Below are positions 1 through 10,152 of a stretch of DNA of 64,000 bases, piece after piece. Each line of letters begins with the position of its first letter. Position 1 is the stretch's first letter. The notes under the pieces are model-generated. The model saw nothing but the letters and a program-made list of their open reading frames with translations. It was not told where the DNA came from and made no database searches. This stretch comes from Vitellaria paradoxa (lineage: Eukaryota; Streptophyta; Magnoliopsida; Ericales; Sapotaceae). The translations under genes and the position numbers were made by a program. The stretch lies in the NCBI GenBank assembly GCA_019916065.1, contig CM034240.1:32377149-32441148 (forward strand). Direction: 5' to 3'.

Positions 1-1200
1 CAACTTCAAATGACTAAGCTCTAGCCATATATATTGATTGAGGATTATTCAATATTTTCAAAATCTCATTTTATCATTTTTCTCAAATTATGGATTAAGC
101 TCACATTTATAACCCATGTCTCGGTAAGTCACAATATAAATATAGCACTCTCAGCCAATTAATAGTTACAACACAAATCGGATGATACCACCTTATACAT
201 ATGATATGGCACACTGTACATATGATATGTTCAATCATGCAAATAAATATCATCTCAATATAAAAGTACATTCTCATCAAGCTAGATGATGATTTGGGGC
301 TCATTCTTTGATTAGAAATTCATAATAATTTAGTTTGGGTATACAAATATAATTAAAAATTAATTTTAACATTTTTTTAAAAATCTACCATACTGGTGTC
401 CAGATATGCCAAGCTGTAGTCCGGACACCCCAATTTGGACGCCGTTACCAACTAGTCGAACACCCACTGTCCGAACATCTCAATCTGCCAGTCCAGACGC
501 AAGAGTCCAGAATTTAGTTCCTGGGTTCATTTCTGATGAAACCTAACTCCAAATTATCTCCCAAATCATTCATTCAAGGCTCAATCTCGATAATAACTCA
601 TGTATAAACACTTAAATCACATATTTTTTTAACATTAAATCAAAAAATAACTCAAATATATACAAGATATTCATATTTATATACATATACAAACATCCAC
701 TTTCATATACACACACATAAATATGCACAAATCACATGATATTCAACCAAATCAAGTATATATATACATTAAAATCATCCTAACAATATCTATAATACGT
801 ATATAAGTCCCACTTACTTCGAATCCAAAGAGAAAAGAAGAAAAACGAAGAAAACTGATTGAGCTCCCAGCATTCAAAAGTCGATTTCTCCTACCTCAGG
901 CCAAATCACCGAAAATGGATATCATCACAATATTCATGGCGTCGAATATTACCTCGATCCGTCGGCCTTTCGCTTCGGATTGCATTTTCTCTCTCTACCT
1001 CTCTCTCCTTTATCTCTTTTCTTTTTCTTCTCTCTGGTCTCTAGGAGCTGAGCAAACCAAAAGAAAAGAAAAAGAAAAAGAAAGGAAAAGGAAGAAAAGA
1101 AAAAGGGAGTTCGGCCCTTGGCCCAGTTGTCCTACTAAATATCAAGTCGGACCACACCCGGCTTACGAAAAATAAAATAATTTCACCAAATTTCAATTTC
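1..1200. other. Intergenic, possible decayed LTR-retrotransposon sequence
   Basis: No gene is supported here. Positions 390-530 are less AT-rich and carry several variants of a 'ccggacaccc'-like phrase, followed at 820-1110 by a C/T-rich then A/G-rich tract. This texture resembles long terminal repeats of large plant retrotransposons, but no LTR pair, primer site or protein domain can be seen, so the assignment is weak. The short open frames at 859-1175 run through the low-complexity tract and I do not accept them as genes. Confidence 0.25.
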
Positions 1201-2180
1201 AATATTTTATTAGTCTAAAATAATATATAAATAGTCAAAAATAAATGCCAGGTATTATAAGAAATTTATAAAAGTTAAAGAAAATTGGTAAAAGTTAAAG
1301 AAAATTGAAGAAAAGTAATAAAAGCTTAAGAAAAATTATAAGTAAAAATTAATTTTGTATTTGGTGAAAAAAATTAGAGAAAATTAATAAAATTTGCTTT
1401 TTTTTTTTTTATTGGTTAGCTAAACGCGAACTTACACTCATTTTCCAAAATTTATAATTCAAACTAACTCTAATCGATACCTTACCCTCTGCAAGCTGGC
1501 ATACATTAATTTCTTTATCATTGAAAATGCGATCTTGTTTGACAACCTTTTTCTTACTCACTCAAGTTTGACTATGAGGTTTGAATTGCATTATGTTGTG
1601 TTTGAATTAATGATTAATAAAAAATAAATAAAAATTTAAAATAATTTTTTATATTTAATTAGTGATGAAAAATAAAAAGCAGAAAAAGTATGGAATTGGA
1701 GAAATTAAAATAAAAAATTAATTTATTCATAAATATTTTTTATTTCTTTTATACTTGTTTAATTCATTTAATTAAAATCATTTTATTTATAGTTTTCTTT
1801 TCTCTCATCAAATGCTCAATTCAAACACACTCTTCTGGTAGCTTTGATTGACAATGCATATTAAATAAGCGTGAGGCCATCGACTTAATAGTGGAAGCAG
1901 TGTAGTATATATGTTTGGAATTTTAGAATAAATGATGCAGTAGAATAAGCTAGCATATGATTATAAATATCAATATTATAATTATATAAAAAAATAAGTA
2001 TTTTAAAAAGAAATAAAAATTAAGATAATTTTTTAAATGTTCCACTAAGGCTTCTTATCAACCAGAGGAAGACAAGTTATTTTTATGATTTTGGAGGAGA
2101 ATTATTTTTTCTTTCACAGGGAGAATAAAGAATAGAATAATAAATATATAGATATCTCATACTTCAAAAGTGTAACTAAA
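1201..2180. other. AT-rich intergenic DNA, nothing recognised
   Basis: A/T-rich sequence with short A and T tracts. No reading frame, RNA gene or clear repeat boundary is visible. Confidence 0.6.
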
Positions 2181-2317
2181 GGTGTATTTAAAGTGATAAA
2201 AAATGAGATAAAATGAAAAAAGGTGAGATAAGTTGTGGGTTAGTAATTCGTACAGTGAGATAAAAATTAAATTATTTTTAGAGATTTTCAGCAAAAATCA
2301 GTACGGCAAACACACCC
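2181..2317. mobile_element. Tourist-like MITE copy (ggtgtatttaaagtg...cacaccc)
   Basis: The left end resembles, and the right end is close to the reverse complement of, the 'gggtgcgtttgg' terminus that recurs in this window (for example at 39942 and 15075). The interior holds the shared 'gagataa...tagtaattcgtacagtgagataaaaa' phrase seen in those copies. The termini are degenerate and the target-site duplication is unclear. Confidence 0.4.
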
Positions 2318-2639
2318 AAAATAAGGTGGTTGATTATTAATAGTCATTTCACCATTGTTAGAGCAAACCAAACGTGCCGTAAGTAAGGCGAGTTCGAAAC
2401 TAGGATTATTGGAGGAAAAAAAAAATGAGAGAGAGAAATATAAGAATGTAAAAATAAATGAAAAATGCTAAATTTATTATATATTTCTCGTGTGATTAGA
2501 AAAATTATCAAAATGAAATGAATAGATATTTATAACAAATTATCTAAATAATCATAAAAATAGCATATACAAATAACTTAATTTCCCTCATATTTTTTCC
2601 CATCTCCAAAGTCAAGTTGCAAATACACTCTTAGATGGG

Positions 2640-3260
2640 ATTGAACAAAAACAGAAATAACCAAAAAAAATCGAACCGTACTTAACAAGTTCGATCGAAT
2701 GGTTTAGCTTTTTACGCTAACCTGGTTGGTATAGTTTAAAATTAAAAAAAAAAAAAAATCGGTTTGGTTAGCTCGGCCGGTTCAAAAGTCCTTTGATTGA
2801 ACCGATCAAATTAGCTAAATTTTTTTAAACAACAACTTAAACCTTATCTCATTAGGTGGGGTCGACTACATCACACGGCGCCACTGTGTTCTATAAAAAA
2901 TCATGCTGAATTTTTTTAACATTAAATTATATATTATTTTTCATATTTTATTCTACACATTTTGTACTTTTTAATGTGCACCTCATTTTGTTAGGTTCAT
3001 CATATATACTAATCAAGTAAATATGAGTCCTAATTAAAGAAATATATTTAATATATTTGATTTATTATCATTTTTTTATTTTTAAATTTGGGTTAAATCG
3101 AATTGGCCGATGGCCAAACCAAACTAATTTGATTTTTTGATTTTCGATTTTTCTCGCAAAATTCGACGATTTGGTTAAAAAAAAATCAACTAAAAAATTT
3201 CAATTATTTCGATTGGGTTCATTTTTTACCAAACTGGCCGTTTGCTCTCCCTTACTCCTA
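2640..3260. repeat. Dispersed 'cggtttggtt' repeat, interrupted
   Basis: Two blocks (about 2660-2815 and 3095-3235) are rich in aaccg/cggtt-type words such as 'aatcggtttggttagctcgg' and 'aaattcgacgatttgg'. The same vocabulary recurs directly after the PPR gene at 9100-9260. The blocks are separated by a LINE tail fragment and AT-rich filler. The class of the repeat is unknown. Confidence 0.4.
2828..2871 (-). mobile_element. 3' tail fragment of an RTE-type LINE
   Basis: On the minus strand this reads as '...gtcgaccccacctaatgaga' followed by 'ttgttgtt'. That is the conserved 3' end of plant RTE LINEs with its simple-repeat tail. The same phrase ends the larger LINE at 62479-64000. Only about 45 bp remain. 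Confidence 0.55.
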
Positions 3261-3289
3261 AGATCATGGAGGGCCAGGGGGCTTAGCTT

Positions 3290-3621
3290 GTTTTTTTTTT
3301 TTTTTTTTCTCTTTTCTTGTTTTAGTGTTTTCTTTTTTTTTTCTTTTTAATTTCACTGATATAATTTTTAATCAAAATTTAATTTTCTTTATTTTTTATT
3401 TGACTAATACATGATTTTTTTTTATTCTTAACCAATTCTTTTAATTATTTCATGAATACAAATAATATACTTAAAAATTACCAAAGCCGACTAATAATTA
3501 TATAAGCGAAAAAACTATACAAGACCCCCTTCCAAAAAATTCCTAACTAATAATTACCAAATTTAGCCTAATCTCGTCAGAGTATTAAAAGACAGTACTT
3601 GTAAACTTGCTTGGGTTCCTT
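3290..3621. other. T-rich intergenic sequence
   Basis: Long T runs at 3288-3308 and 3330-3350 in AT-rich DNA. No gene signal is seen. Confidence 0.6.
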
Positions 3622-3780
3622 TGGGTTCCGTTTGGTTTATAAACAAATAACAAAAAATTTTATAAATATCTGTTAATTTTATATTACATCATCTTTTTTC
3701 TTTTACTGCACGGATTACGAACTCTTAATTTATTTCAATTTATCTCAAATTTTCTCACTTTTTCTTACTCCAAACACACC
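3622..3780. mobile_element. Tourist-like MITE copy
   Basis: It runs from 'ggttccgtttggtttataaa' to 'ttactccaaacacacc'. The inner phrase 'tttactgcacggattacgaactc' matches the copy at 15075-15212. The ends are inverted relatives of each other. The flanks do not give a clean duplication. Confidence 0.5.
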
Positions 3781-4315
3781 ATTGATTTACTATATGTGGA
3801 AAGAACGGAATACAAGGATTTTCAAAAGAGTTTCATCATCAGTTCTAAATATCACGTAGTCTATAATGAATGAAGTATGAATCAAATGTTCTCAATTACC
3901 TGTCATTAGGAGCTTTCATGTACAGATGAATTTTTGTAATAATCGGGAGATTTCCTTTTGTAGCTAAAAGACTGTAAAACGGGGAGTATACCCTAATGAT
4001 AATGTACACTATTATTTCTCTCTCTAATCTAAATTATACTTAATTACAAAAAAAAAAAAAAATTATTTACGAATGGAAGGCATTGGAGTTAATTGTATAT
4101 TAAATATTAATGTCTTGTACAAATTGATATAATTAATATAATAATAAGGATAATTAAAGTGGGCAGGTGAGCTAATCCGTGATATGATATCTGGTAATGC
4201 AACGAAACAGCAGACGGCCCCAGATAGCAGCAGGTTTAAATGCATGAAACAAATCACATTCCGAGTTTGTCCGTGGAATGAACCTCCCTTCGGCGCCTTC
4301 TAATTTTCACACGGT
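3781..4315. other. Intergenic, nothing recognised
   Basis: Ordinary AT-rich sequence with an A15 tract near 4048-4062. The small minus-strand open frame here has no recognisable features. Confidence 0.5.
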
Positions 4316-4333
4316 AACAAATTCACCAATCTT

Positions 4334-4595
4334 TTGGAATCGGAGAGAAATTTACAGTCGCTATTTATAGGTGTGCACTGAGTGAAGCCCGCTCTGTGGC
4401 CTTAGCCGATAAAGAACCACGAGGAGGTAAACCAGCCTAGACAAGTCGTGGCTGACCGGCTCAGCCGAGAAGGCTGTTAGATGGCCCTCCACAATTAAAG
4501 GAAGGACTGTCCCCAAGAGGAGTCGAACCCGAGACCTATTGGTCCCAGGCCCTTTAGCCTGCTATCTAAACCAACTCGGCTACCCCTTTCAAGGC
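4334..4595 (-). mobile_element. tRNA-derived SINE with an 18-bp target-site duplication
   Basis: Read on the minus strand, the element starts at 4595 with a tRNA-like head. It has a Pol III A-box-like 'tagccgagttgg' (about 4573-4584) and a B box 'gggttcgactcc' (about 4522-4533), followed by a tRNA-unrelated body. It is bounded by perfect direct repeats 'aacaaattcaccaatctt' at 4316-4333 and 4596-4613, the target-site duplication expected of LINE-driven insertion. It is complete and about 262 bp long. Its body differs from the SINE pair at 26-27 kb, so it belongs to another family. Confidence 0.85.
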
Positions 4596-4613
4596 AACAA
4601 ATTCACCAATCTT

Positions 4614-5594
4614 CTTTAAGAATGTTATGGTGAAAATTTTTTTGAATTTTTTTCTAATAAACGATATTCCAAAAAAAAAAAAAAGAAAAAAGTAAGAAAA
4701 ATCGAATTTTTTTTTTGGTTAAAGAACGCTCTCTAAATTAAATATATTTTCACTTATTTATATATTTTTCTGTTTTCTATTTTATCTATTTTATATTTTA
4801 AAATTTTCAAAATAAAGAAATAGAAAATACTTTATTTTCTTAGTTTGAGATTTTTCTTATTTTGAGTTAAAAATGGTCAAAACGACTTTTTACATTTTTT
4901 ATTTCATGTATAAACTTATTTTTTGTTTTCTAAAACAAAATTTGAAAATACAAGTGACCAAATGCGTTTTATCTATTTTTTTATTTTTAAAAGCGCAAAA
5001 TAATAAATACGCTCAAAATAAAAAATAAGATATAAAAACAAAAAACAAAAAATTGAAAAACAAACGAAATGACACATAAATAAAAAATTATATTCGAACC
5101 AATCAACTTAAAGCTTTCAAACCCAACCCCAAATATATATATATATTTTGATAAGTAAGCAAGGTTATTAGGGAAGTCCGGAGTAAAACTCAAACGGATA
5201 AGTGGGCAATAGAACGGTTCGCCAACTGAACTAAAGCCGCACTTCAACCCCAAATATTAAGCCAGGCCACAACATGAGACTTTATGCCACAGAGAGCCAA
5301 ATAAATACAGCATTAATACTCGTGAAAAAATTGTTTCTACAATTTTAATCCTCGACAACCAAACTAAAAAGGAAAAATCGCACTATTGTGCAAATATTAT
5401 ATAATATAAAAAAATAAAATTTTAATAAAAATGATGTGGCAAATTTGTGACCCAATCAATTTAAGATAAAATAAATTACGCCATATATAAAAATATAAAT
5501 AAGTTTTTTTAGATGTGGAAAATTACACTAACACGTTTTTTCTTTTATGTTTGCATAACAAATTCTTCGTCTCCATCAAAAGTCAGTTAATCAG
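4614..5594. other. AT-rich intergenic DNA
   Basis: A- and T-rich sequence with a short (TA)n at 5134-5146. The phrase 'ttttgataagtaa' at 5147 also occurs at 28338 and is common in plant repeats. No gene is seen. Confidence 0.5.
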
Positions 5595-6512
5595 TTAACA
5601 GAAGATTGAAACCAATTAATAATAATAAGAAATTATATTAAGACTCCTGAGATCGTTTAATAAAATACCTGACCCTCCTCAAATATTACACTGGCACTCA
5701 TTTTTTAGTGTCATACGATAAATTGTTTGATAATGAGAGTTATTAAAAACCTATTTAATTAATAACAATAATTAGCTACAGAGGCATCCAATGTTTAGCA
5801 ACAAACCAGAGTTACCAATACATTACTATAGGCACAAATTTTGGTCAATCACAAATATCTTCACGTGTCAAATAAAGTTCAATTAAATCGACAAATCAGA
5901 TATTGTCACGTGAATTAGAGAGAATTTTTACAATACAACAAAATAATTTATTTTCAACCATTAGAACCATGGGAAATGGAAAAAAAAAAAAAAAAAAAAA
6001 AAACTCCTCATAATTAGGCGACCGTCATTAAATGTTAAAATTGAATCCATCAAAAAAGACAATCTTTTGCGGTCAAGTGTTAAAAATAATGTCTATTTTT
6101 TACAATTATGACTATTAAAAAAAGGTGTGCATTTGGTTGTCAATAGTAACTTTTAATAATAATAACAATAAATTATATTAAGATTTTTGAAATTTTTTGA
6201 AAAGACACCTGTCCCTCCTCAAATATTAAACCGTCACTTAGTTTTTTAGTGTTACAGTATAAATTACTTAGACTCCATTTGAAGCTTTAAATTTTTTAAA
6301 AAAATTTAAAAAACTCTAAAAATTTTCAACTTTCTTCTAATCAAATTTTACCATGTCACCTTTTACACCAATTTTTAATTTCTCTTTGAATCTTTTTAAA
6401 ATTTCAAACGCCACCTTAATAATAAAAGTTATTAAAACCCTATTTAATTAATAACAATGACCAGTAATAGAGGCATCCAATGTTTAGCAACAAATTAAAG
6501 TTACTGGAACAC
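5595..6512. repeat. Two direct copies of a repeat of about 215 bp, one carrying a MITE
   Basis: Copy 1 (about 5605-5825) and copy 2 (about 6150-6510) share 'aaattatattaag', 'cctcctcaaatatta', 'ttttttagtgt' and 'aggcatccaatgtttagcaa' in the same order. Copy 2 is longer only because a 145-bp MITE sits inside it (6271-6415). An A-tract of about 22 nt lies between the copies at 5980-6002. Confidence 0.7.
6271..6415. mobile_element. Tourist-like MITE with TTA duplication
   Basis: TTA at 6268-6270 and again at 6416-6418 flank a 145-bp segment. Its ends, 'gactccatttgaagcttta' and the reverse complement of 'tttcaaacgccacc', are inverted relatives. The neighbouring repeat copy (about 5720-5745) reads straight through the insertion point, which gives an empty-site comparison. 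Confidence 0.75.
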
Positions 6513-7549
6513 CAATAACTTTGTAAAATATTTAATAAATAACAATAATTAGATAATAAATTAAAATAATATACCAACTAAAAGTAGTCAATCCAAATCA
6601 AAACTTACTTGTTAAGAAAATAAAAATGTTCATTTAATTCAAAACAATGGAGCTCTCGATTAAGCTGTTCTCACTTTTTTCATTTGAATTTTCTTTCAAA
6701 GAGAAACCTTTATAATTAAGTTGGCACACTTTCAAATCAATCTGGTAAATTATTTATTAGTTGCCAATAAAAGAAGTTTTTTTTCCATAAGCTCGTTTGA
6801 TATATGATCAATGCTGAAAAGTAATATCAAACAAATTTATCTAAGTGAAATTCTCTCTCAATCGTAACTGAATGCTCTATATTAGATCGAATTTAATAAT
6901 AATTGGTGATAGTTTAAGTTGGACCATCAAATTTTAATTAATACTTATTATATTATTTATTGTCATATTAATAACCTTTTGTTAAAATTGATAGTATTTT
7001 TAGTACTTTTCGTTAATTGCTAAACTATGAATCTATCACGCAAACACAAAAAGGGGGTAGAGGTATAATTTTGTAATCCTTGAGACGAGGCAAGTGTATT
7101 CTAAAAAATCTTAGGGGTTTCATTGTAACAATTTGTTCTTTAAAGTCAACTTCCATTGGTTATAACTAACGGTTTTTTGACGGAAGGAGAAGAACTTGTT
7201 AATTGTTGTGCAAATTTAAATGCAAGGGGTGTAGGGGAGATGTATGTATTTTCCAAATATCTGAAGGAGTCTTAGTGTGATTTACTATTTAAATGAAATA
7301 TTTATTAGAGTAATATTTAATTACATGATTATCATTAATACGTCTGTCGTCTTTCCTGTAATTTTTCTTGGGATGTTCGAATGCGAAACTAATAAACCGA
7401 GTGTCAAGGCCCAAACCAAACAATGTTCTTTGCTCACAGTCTCAAAGTTACTAACAAGCCCATTTGAGTTTCTGAGAGATGACGGGTCCGACTCATATGA
7501 GTCATAAGGCTTGTTGAAAATTTGGAATGCAAGCGATCAGCCAGTTAGC
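6513..7549. other. Upstream flank of the PPR gene
   Basis: AT-rich sequence becoming more mixed after about 7340. An open frame at 7277-7507 precedes the PPR gene but has no domain. I regard it as promoter or leader DNA. No convincing TATA element can be singled out among the many AT runs. Confidence 0.4.
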
Positions 7550-9082
7550 ATGAGCGGCAACTGGCTGAAAACTTGCCAAAGACTTACACTCTGTTTCTGC
7601 ACCGAAAGAATTTCATTGCCTCTCTCAAGGCTCAGCCTCTCTCCTTTCTCTTCGCTCACAGCCACAAAAACTGCCAAGCCAAATGCTAATCTCACTGCAA
7701 AGGAGCAAGCTCTTCTCTCTCTATTCAAGCGCTCTTCCACCCTGAAACATGTGATGCAAGTTCATGCCCACATCATCCACAGTGGTCTTCATCAAAACCT
7801 CTATCTTGTTGGCAAGATCGTTGTCTTTTGCGCTGTTTCTGAGCACGGTTTGATGGACTATGCAGCCTCAGTGTTTGAAAATACTCAGAACCCAGATGGG
7901 TTTCTTTGGAACTCAATGATTAGAGGGTTTGGAAGGACAGGTCAGGTGGACAAAGTATTTGAATTCTACAATAGAATGCAAGAAAATGGAGAAGCGGCAG
8001 ACAATTTCACATTCTCTTTTTTGCTCAAGGTTTGTGGGCATTTAGGATCAGCTATGTTGGGAAAGCAGATGCATTGTTCTGCTCTCAAACATGGGCTGGA
8101 GAAACATGTATTCGTGAGGAACACACTGATTCACATGTATGGAACGTTGAGGGACATTGAGACCGCCTGCCAATTGTTTGAAGAAAAAACAAACTCAGAT
8201 CTTGTAGCATGGAACGCCATCATCGATTGCCATGTCCACTGTGGAAACTACAGGCAAGCACTGGAGCTGTTTTCAAGAATGTTGAGAATTGGCATGGTGC
8301 CAGATGAGGCCACATTGGTTGTGACCCTCGCGGCATGCTCTGCATTGGGTGCGCTGGATTTTGGGAGGTGGGTTCATTCATCAATTACCCAAGCTACCTT
8401 CCTTGACAATGTTTCGGTGCATAATGCTCTGATTGACATGTACGCGAAGTGCGGAGCTGTTCAAGAAGCTTATAGTGCGTTCAATAAGATGATCGAGAGG
8501 AACATTGTGTCGTGGAATACCATGATTCTGGGGCTAGCAATTCATGGTCACGCGGATGAAGCGTTGGCGCTCTTCTCAAGAATGGTAGAAGAGAGGCTCG
8601 GGAGACCAAACGACGTTACCTTCTTAGGAGTTTTATGTGCTTGTAGCCATGGAGGGATGGTTGAAGAAGGAAGAAGGTACTTCCATAGCATGAGAAGAGA
8701 CTACCATATCCAACCAACAATAAAGCATTACGGGTGCATGGTGGATATTTTGGGCCGAGCAGGGTTAGTAGAGGATGCTTATCGGTTGATAAGGGGGATG
8801 CCAATTGAATGCAATGCCATTGTGTGGAGGACTTTGTTGGCTGCGTGCAGGTTGCATGGAAATGTTGAGCTAGGGGAGAGGGTGAGGAGGCATCTTCTGG
8901 ATTTGGAACCAGACCATAGCAGCGATTATGTTCTTCTAGCAAATATGTATGCAAGCAGGGGAGATTGGGAGGATATGGCCAGAGTAAGAATATCAATGAG
9001 GGAGAGGGGAGTTCAGAAGCCCAAGCCCGGGAATAGCCTCATTGGCATCCATCCCAAGTTGACATGGCCAACCGAGGGGTAG
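7550..9082 (+). CDS. Pentatricopeptide repeat protein, PLS class with E domain
   Basis: Encodes 510 residues without introns, as is usual for plant PPR genes. The ATG at 7550 is the first in frame after the upstream stop; only a TTG lies before it. The N-terminal 50 or so residues are rich in Ser, Leu, Arg and Thr with few acids, consistent with an organelle presequence (mitochondrion or plastid, inferred). PPR motifs follow in P-L-S order, recognisable by 'WNSMIRGFGRTGQ', 'FTFSFLLKVCG', 'VRNTLIHMYG', 'VAWNAIIDCHVHCGNYRQAL', 'VHNALIDMYAKCG' and 'VSWNTMILGLAIHGHADEAL'. An E domain spans about residues 423-500 ('VWRTLLAACRLHGN', 'YVLLANMYASRG'). Such proteins bind organelle RNA and usually support C-to-U editing. 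There is no E+ or DYW domain, so a DYW partner would be expected in trans. The last residues (HPKLTWPTEG) do not look like family sequence and a dispersed repeat follows the stop at once, so the C-terminus may be truncated. The exact orthologue is not identified. Confidence 0.93.
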   Translation: MSGNWLKTCQRLTLCFCTERISLPLSRLSLSPFSSLTATKTAKPNANLTAKEQALLSLFKRSSTLKHVMQVHAHIIHSGLHQNLYLVGKIVVFCAVSEHGLMDYAASVFENTQNPDGFLWNSMIRGFGRTGQVDKVFEFYNRMQENGEAADNFTFSFLLKVCGHLGSAMLGKQMHCSALKHGLEKHVFVRNTLIHMYGTLRDIETACQLFEEKTNSDLVAWNAIIDCHVHCGNYRQALELFSRMLRIGMVPDEATLVVTLAACSALGALDFGRWVHSSITQATFLDNVSVHNALIDMYAKCGAVQEAYSAFNKMIERNIVSWNTMILGLAIHGHADEALALFSRMVEERLGRPNDVTFLGVLCACSHGGMVEEGRRYFHSMRRDYHIQPTIKHYGCMVDILGRAGLVEDAYRLIRGMPIECNAIVWRTLLAACRLHGNVELGERVRRHLLDLEPDHSSDYVLLANMYASRGDWEDMARVRISMRERGVQKPKPGNSLIGIHPKLTWPTEG

Positions 9083-9310
9083 GGCATTCAAAAAGAATCA
9101 AAACCGAGCCCGATCCAACTAACCAAATCCAAATTTCGGTTCTCTGTTTTTTGCGGTTGGGTTAAATCGATTCTTGGTTTGGTACCTTGGTTAGGTTATA
9201 TTTTTAAGATTAAATTATATTTCGGTTCGGTTGGATTCGATTTGGTTCTGTTCCAAATGTTGTATTTTGTAGAATCAAAAAAACTGAAAACCCAATTAGA
9301 TATTTATATG

Positions 9311-9347
<37 letters not shown>

Positions 9348-9911
9348 TTGTGCACAAAAAATTAAAAATTAGACTAGATTTATGATTTTGGTTAACATAA
9401 TAATAAATTTTTAAAAGAGGAAAGAAAAAAAAAAAATTTAGATGTTAGATATTTTTATATATATAGATATATATTTATGATTTTGGTTAATATAATAAAT
9501 TTGCAAAAAGAAACAAGAAAAATTAGATGTTAGATATATATATATATATATATATATATGATTTTCCGTTAATTTAATTTCAACTGGTTTGGTTTCTTAC
9601 TTTTATGTTGAGACAATTTGAGTTTTTCTATTGAGGAATCGAAATAATTTAAATAATTCGAGTAGAATCAAGAAGTGAACCAAAAACCAAATAATCACGG
9701 TACGCAGGGATCCAAAGAACACGCCGAGTACATTCATAACCGAAATTGAATGATGTTTTATGTAACTATCATATATCTCAACAAGTACGATGTCGTTTAA
9801 ATTTATGCTAAACGATAGAGCATGCTACAGGCAAGGTACAAGCTGATTCCTTCTCTCTCAATTTTCTCACAACGCTTACTAAAAGCTTAAAACATTAATC
9901 TGATCATCAAA
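9083..9911. repeat. Repeat-rich spacer between convergent genes
   Basis: Just after the PPR stop is a 'ttcggttcggttggattcg'-type repeat (9100-9260) related to 2640-3260. It is followed by (AAT)n at 9310-9345 and (TA)n at 9535-9559. The phrase 'tatgattttggttaa(c/t)ataataaa' with 'tagatgttagatat' occurs twice (about 9381 and 9476), a short tandem duplication. The PPR and DUF962 genes converge on this spacer. No separate gene is seen. Confidence 0.6.
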
Positions 9912-10061
9912 CTAAGAGGTTTTCCTTGCTTTGGTATCCTTGCACTTTTTGATTTCAGCATCTACCTTTGCTTTCACGCTTGCATTAAACCCTGGATATG
10001 GTTCATAGCCAAAGAACGATTGTAGAGCCTGCAAAAGGAACCAACCAACAATGACACGACC

Positions 10062-10152
<91 letters not shown>

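Noticed and set aside
1060..1110. Lys/Arg-rich coding stretch
   Set aside because: It is a simple purine tract (aaagaaaaag) rather than a basic protein domain.
4500..4595. A tRNA gene
   Set aside because: The A and B boxes are present, but the acceptor and anticodon stems do not close; it is the head of a SINE bounded by target-site duplications.
7277..7507. 76-codon frame upstream of the PPR gene
   Set aside because: No domain and no relation to the PPR N-terminus; a stop separates the two.
8616..8996. 126-codon minus-strand frame in the PPR gene
   Set aside because: Antisense shadow of the E domain region; no family features.
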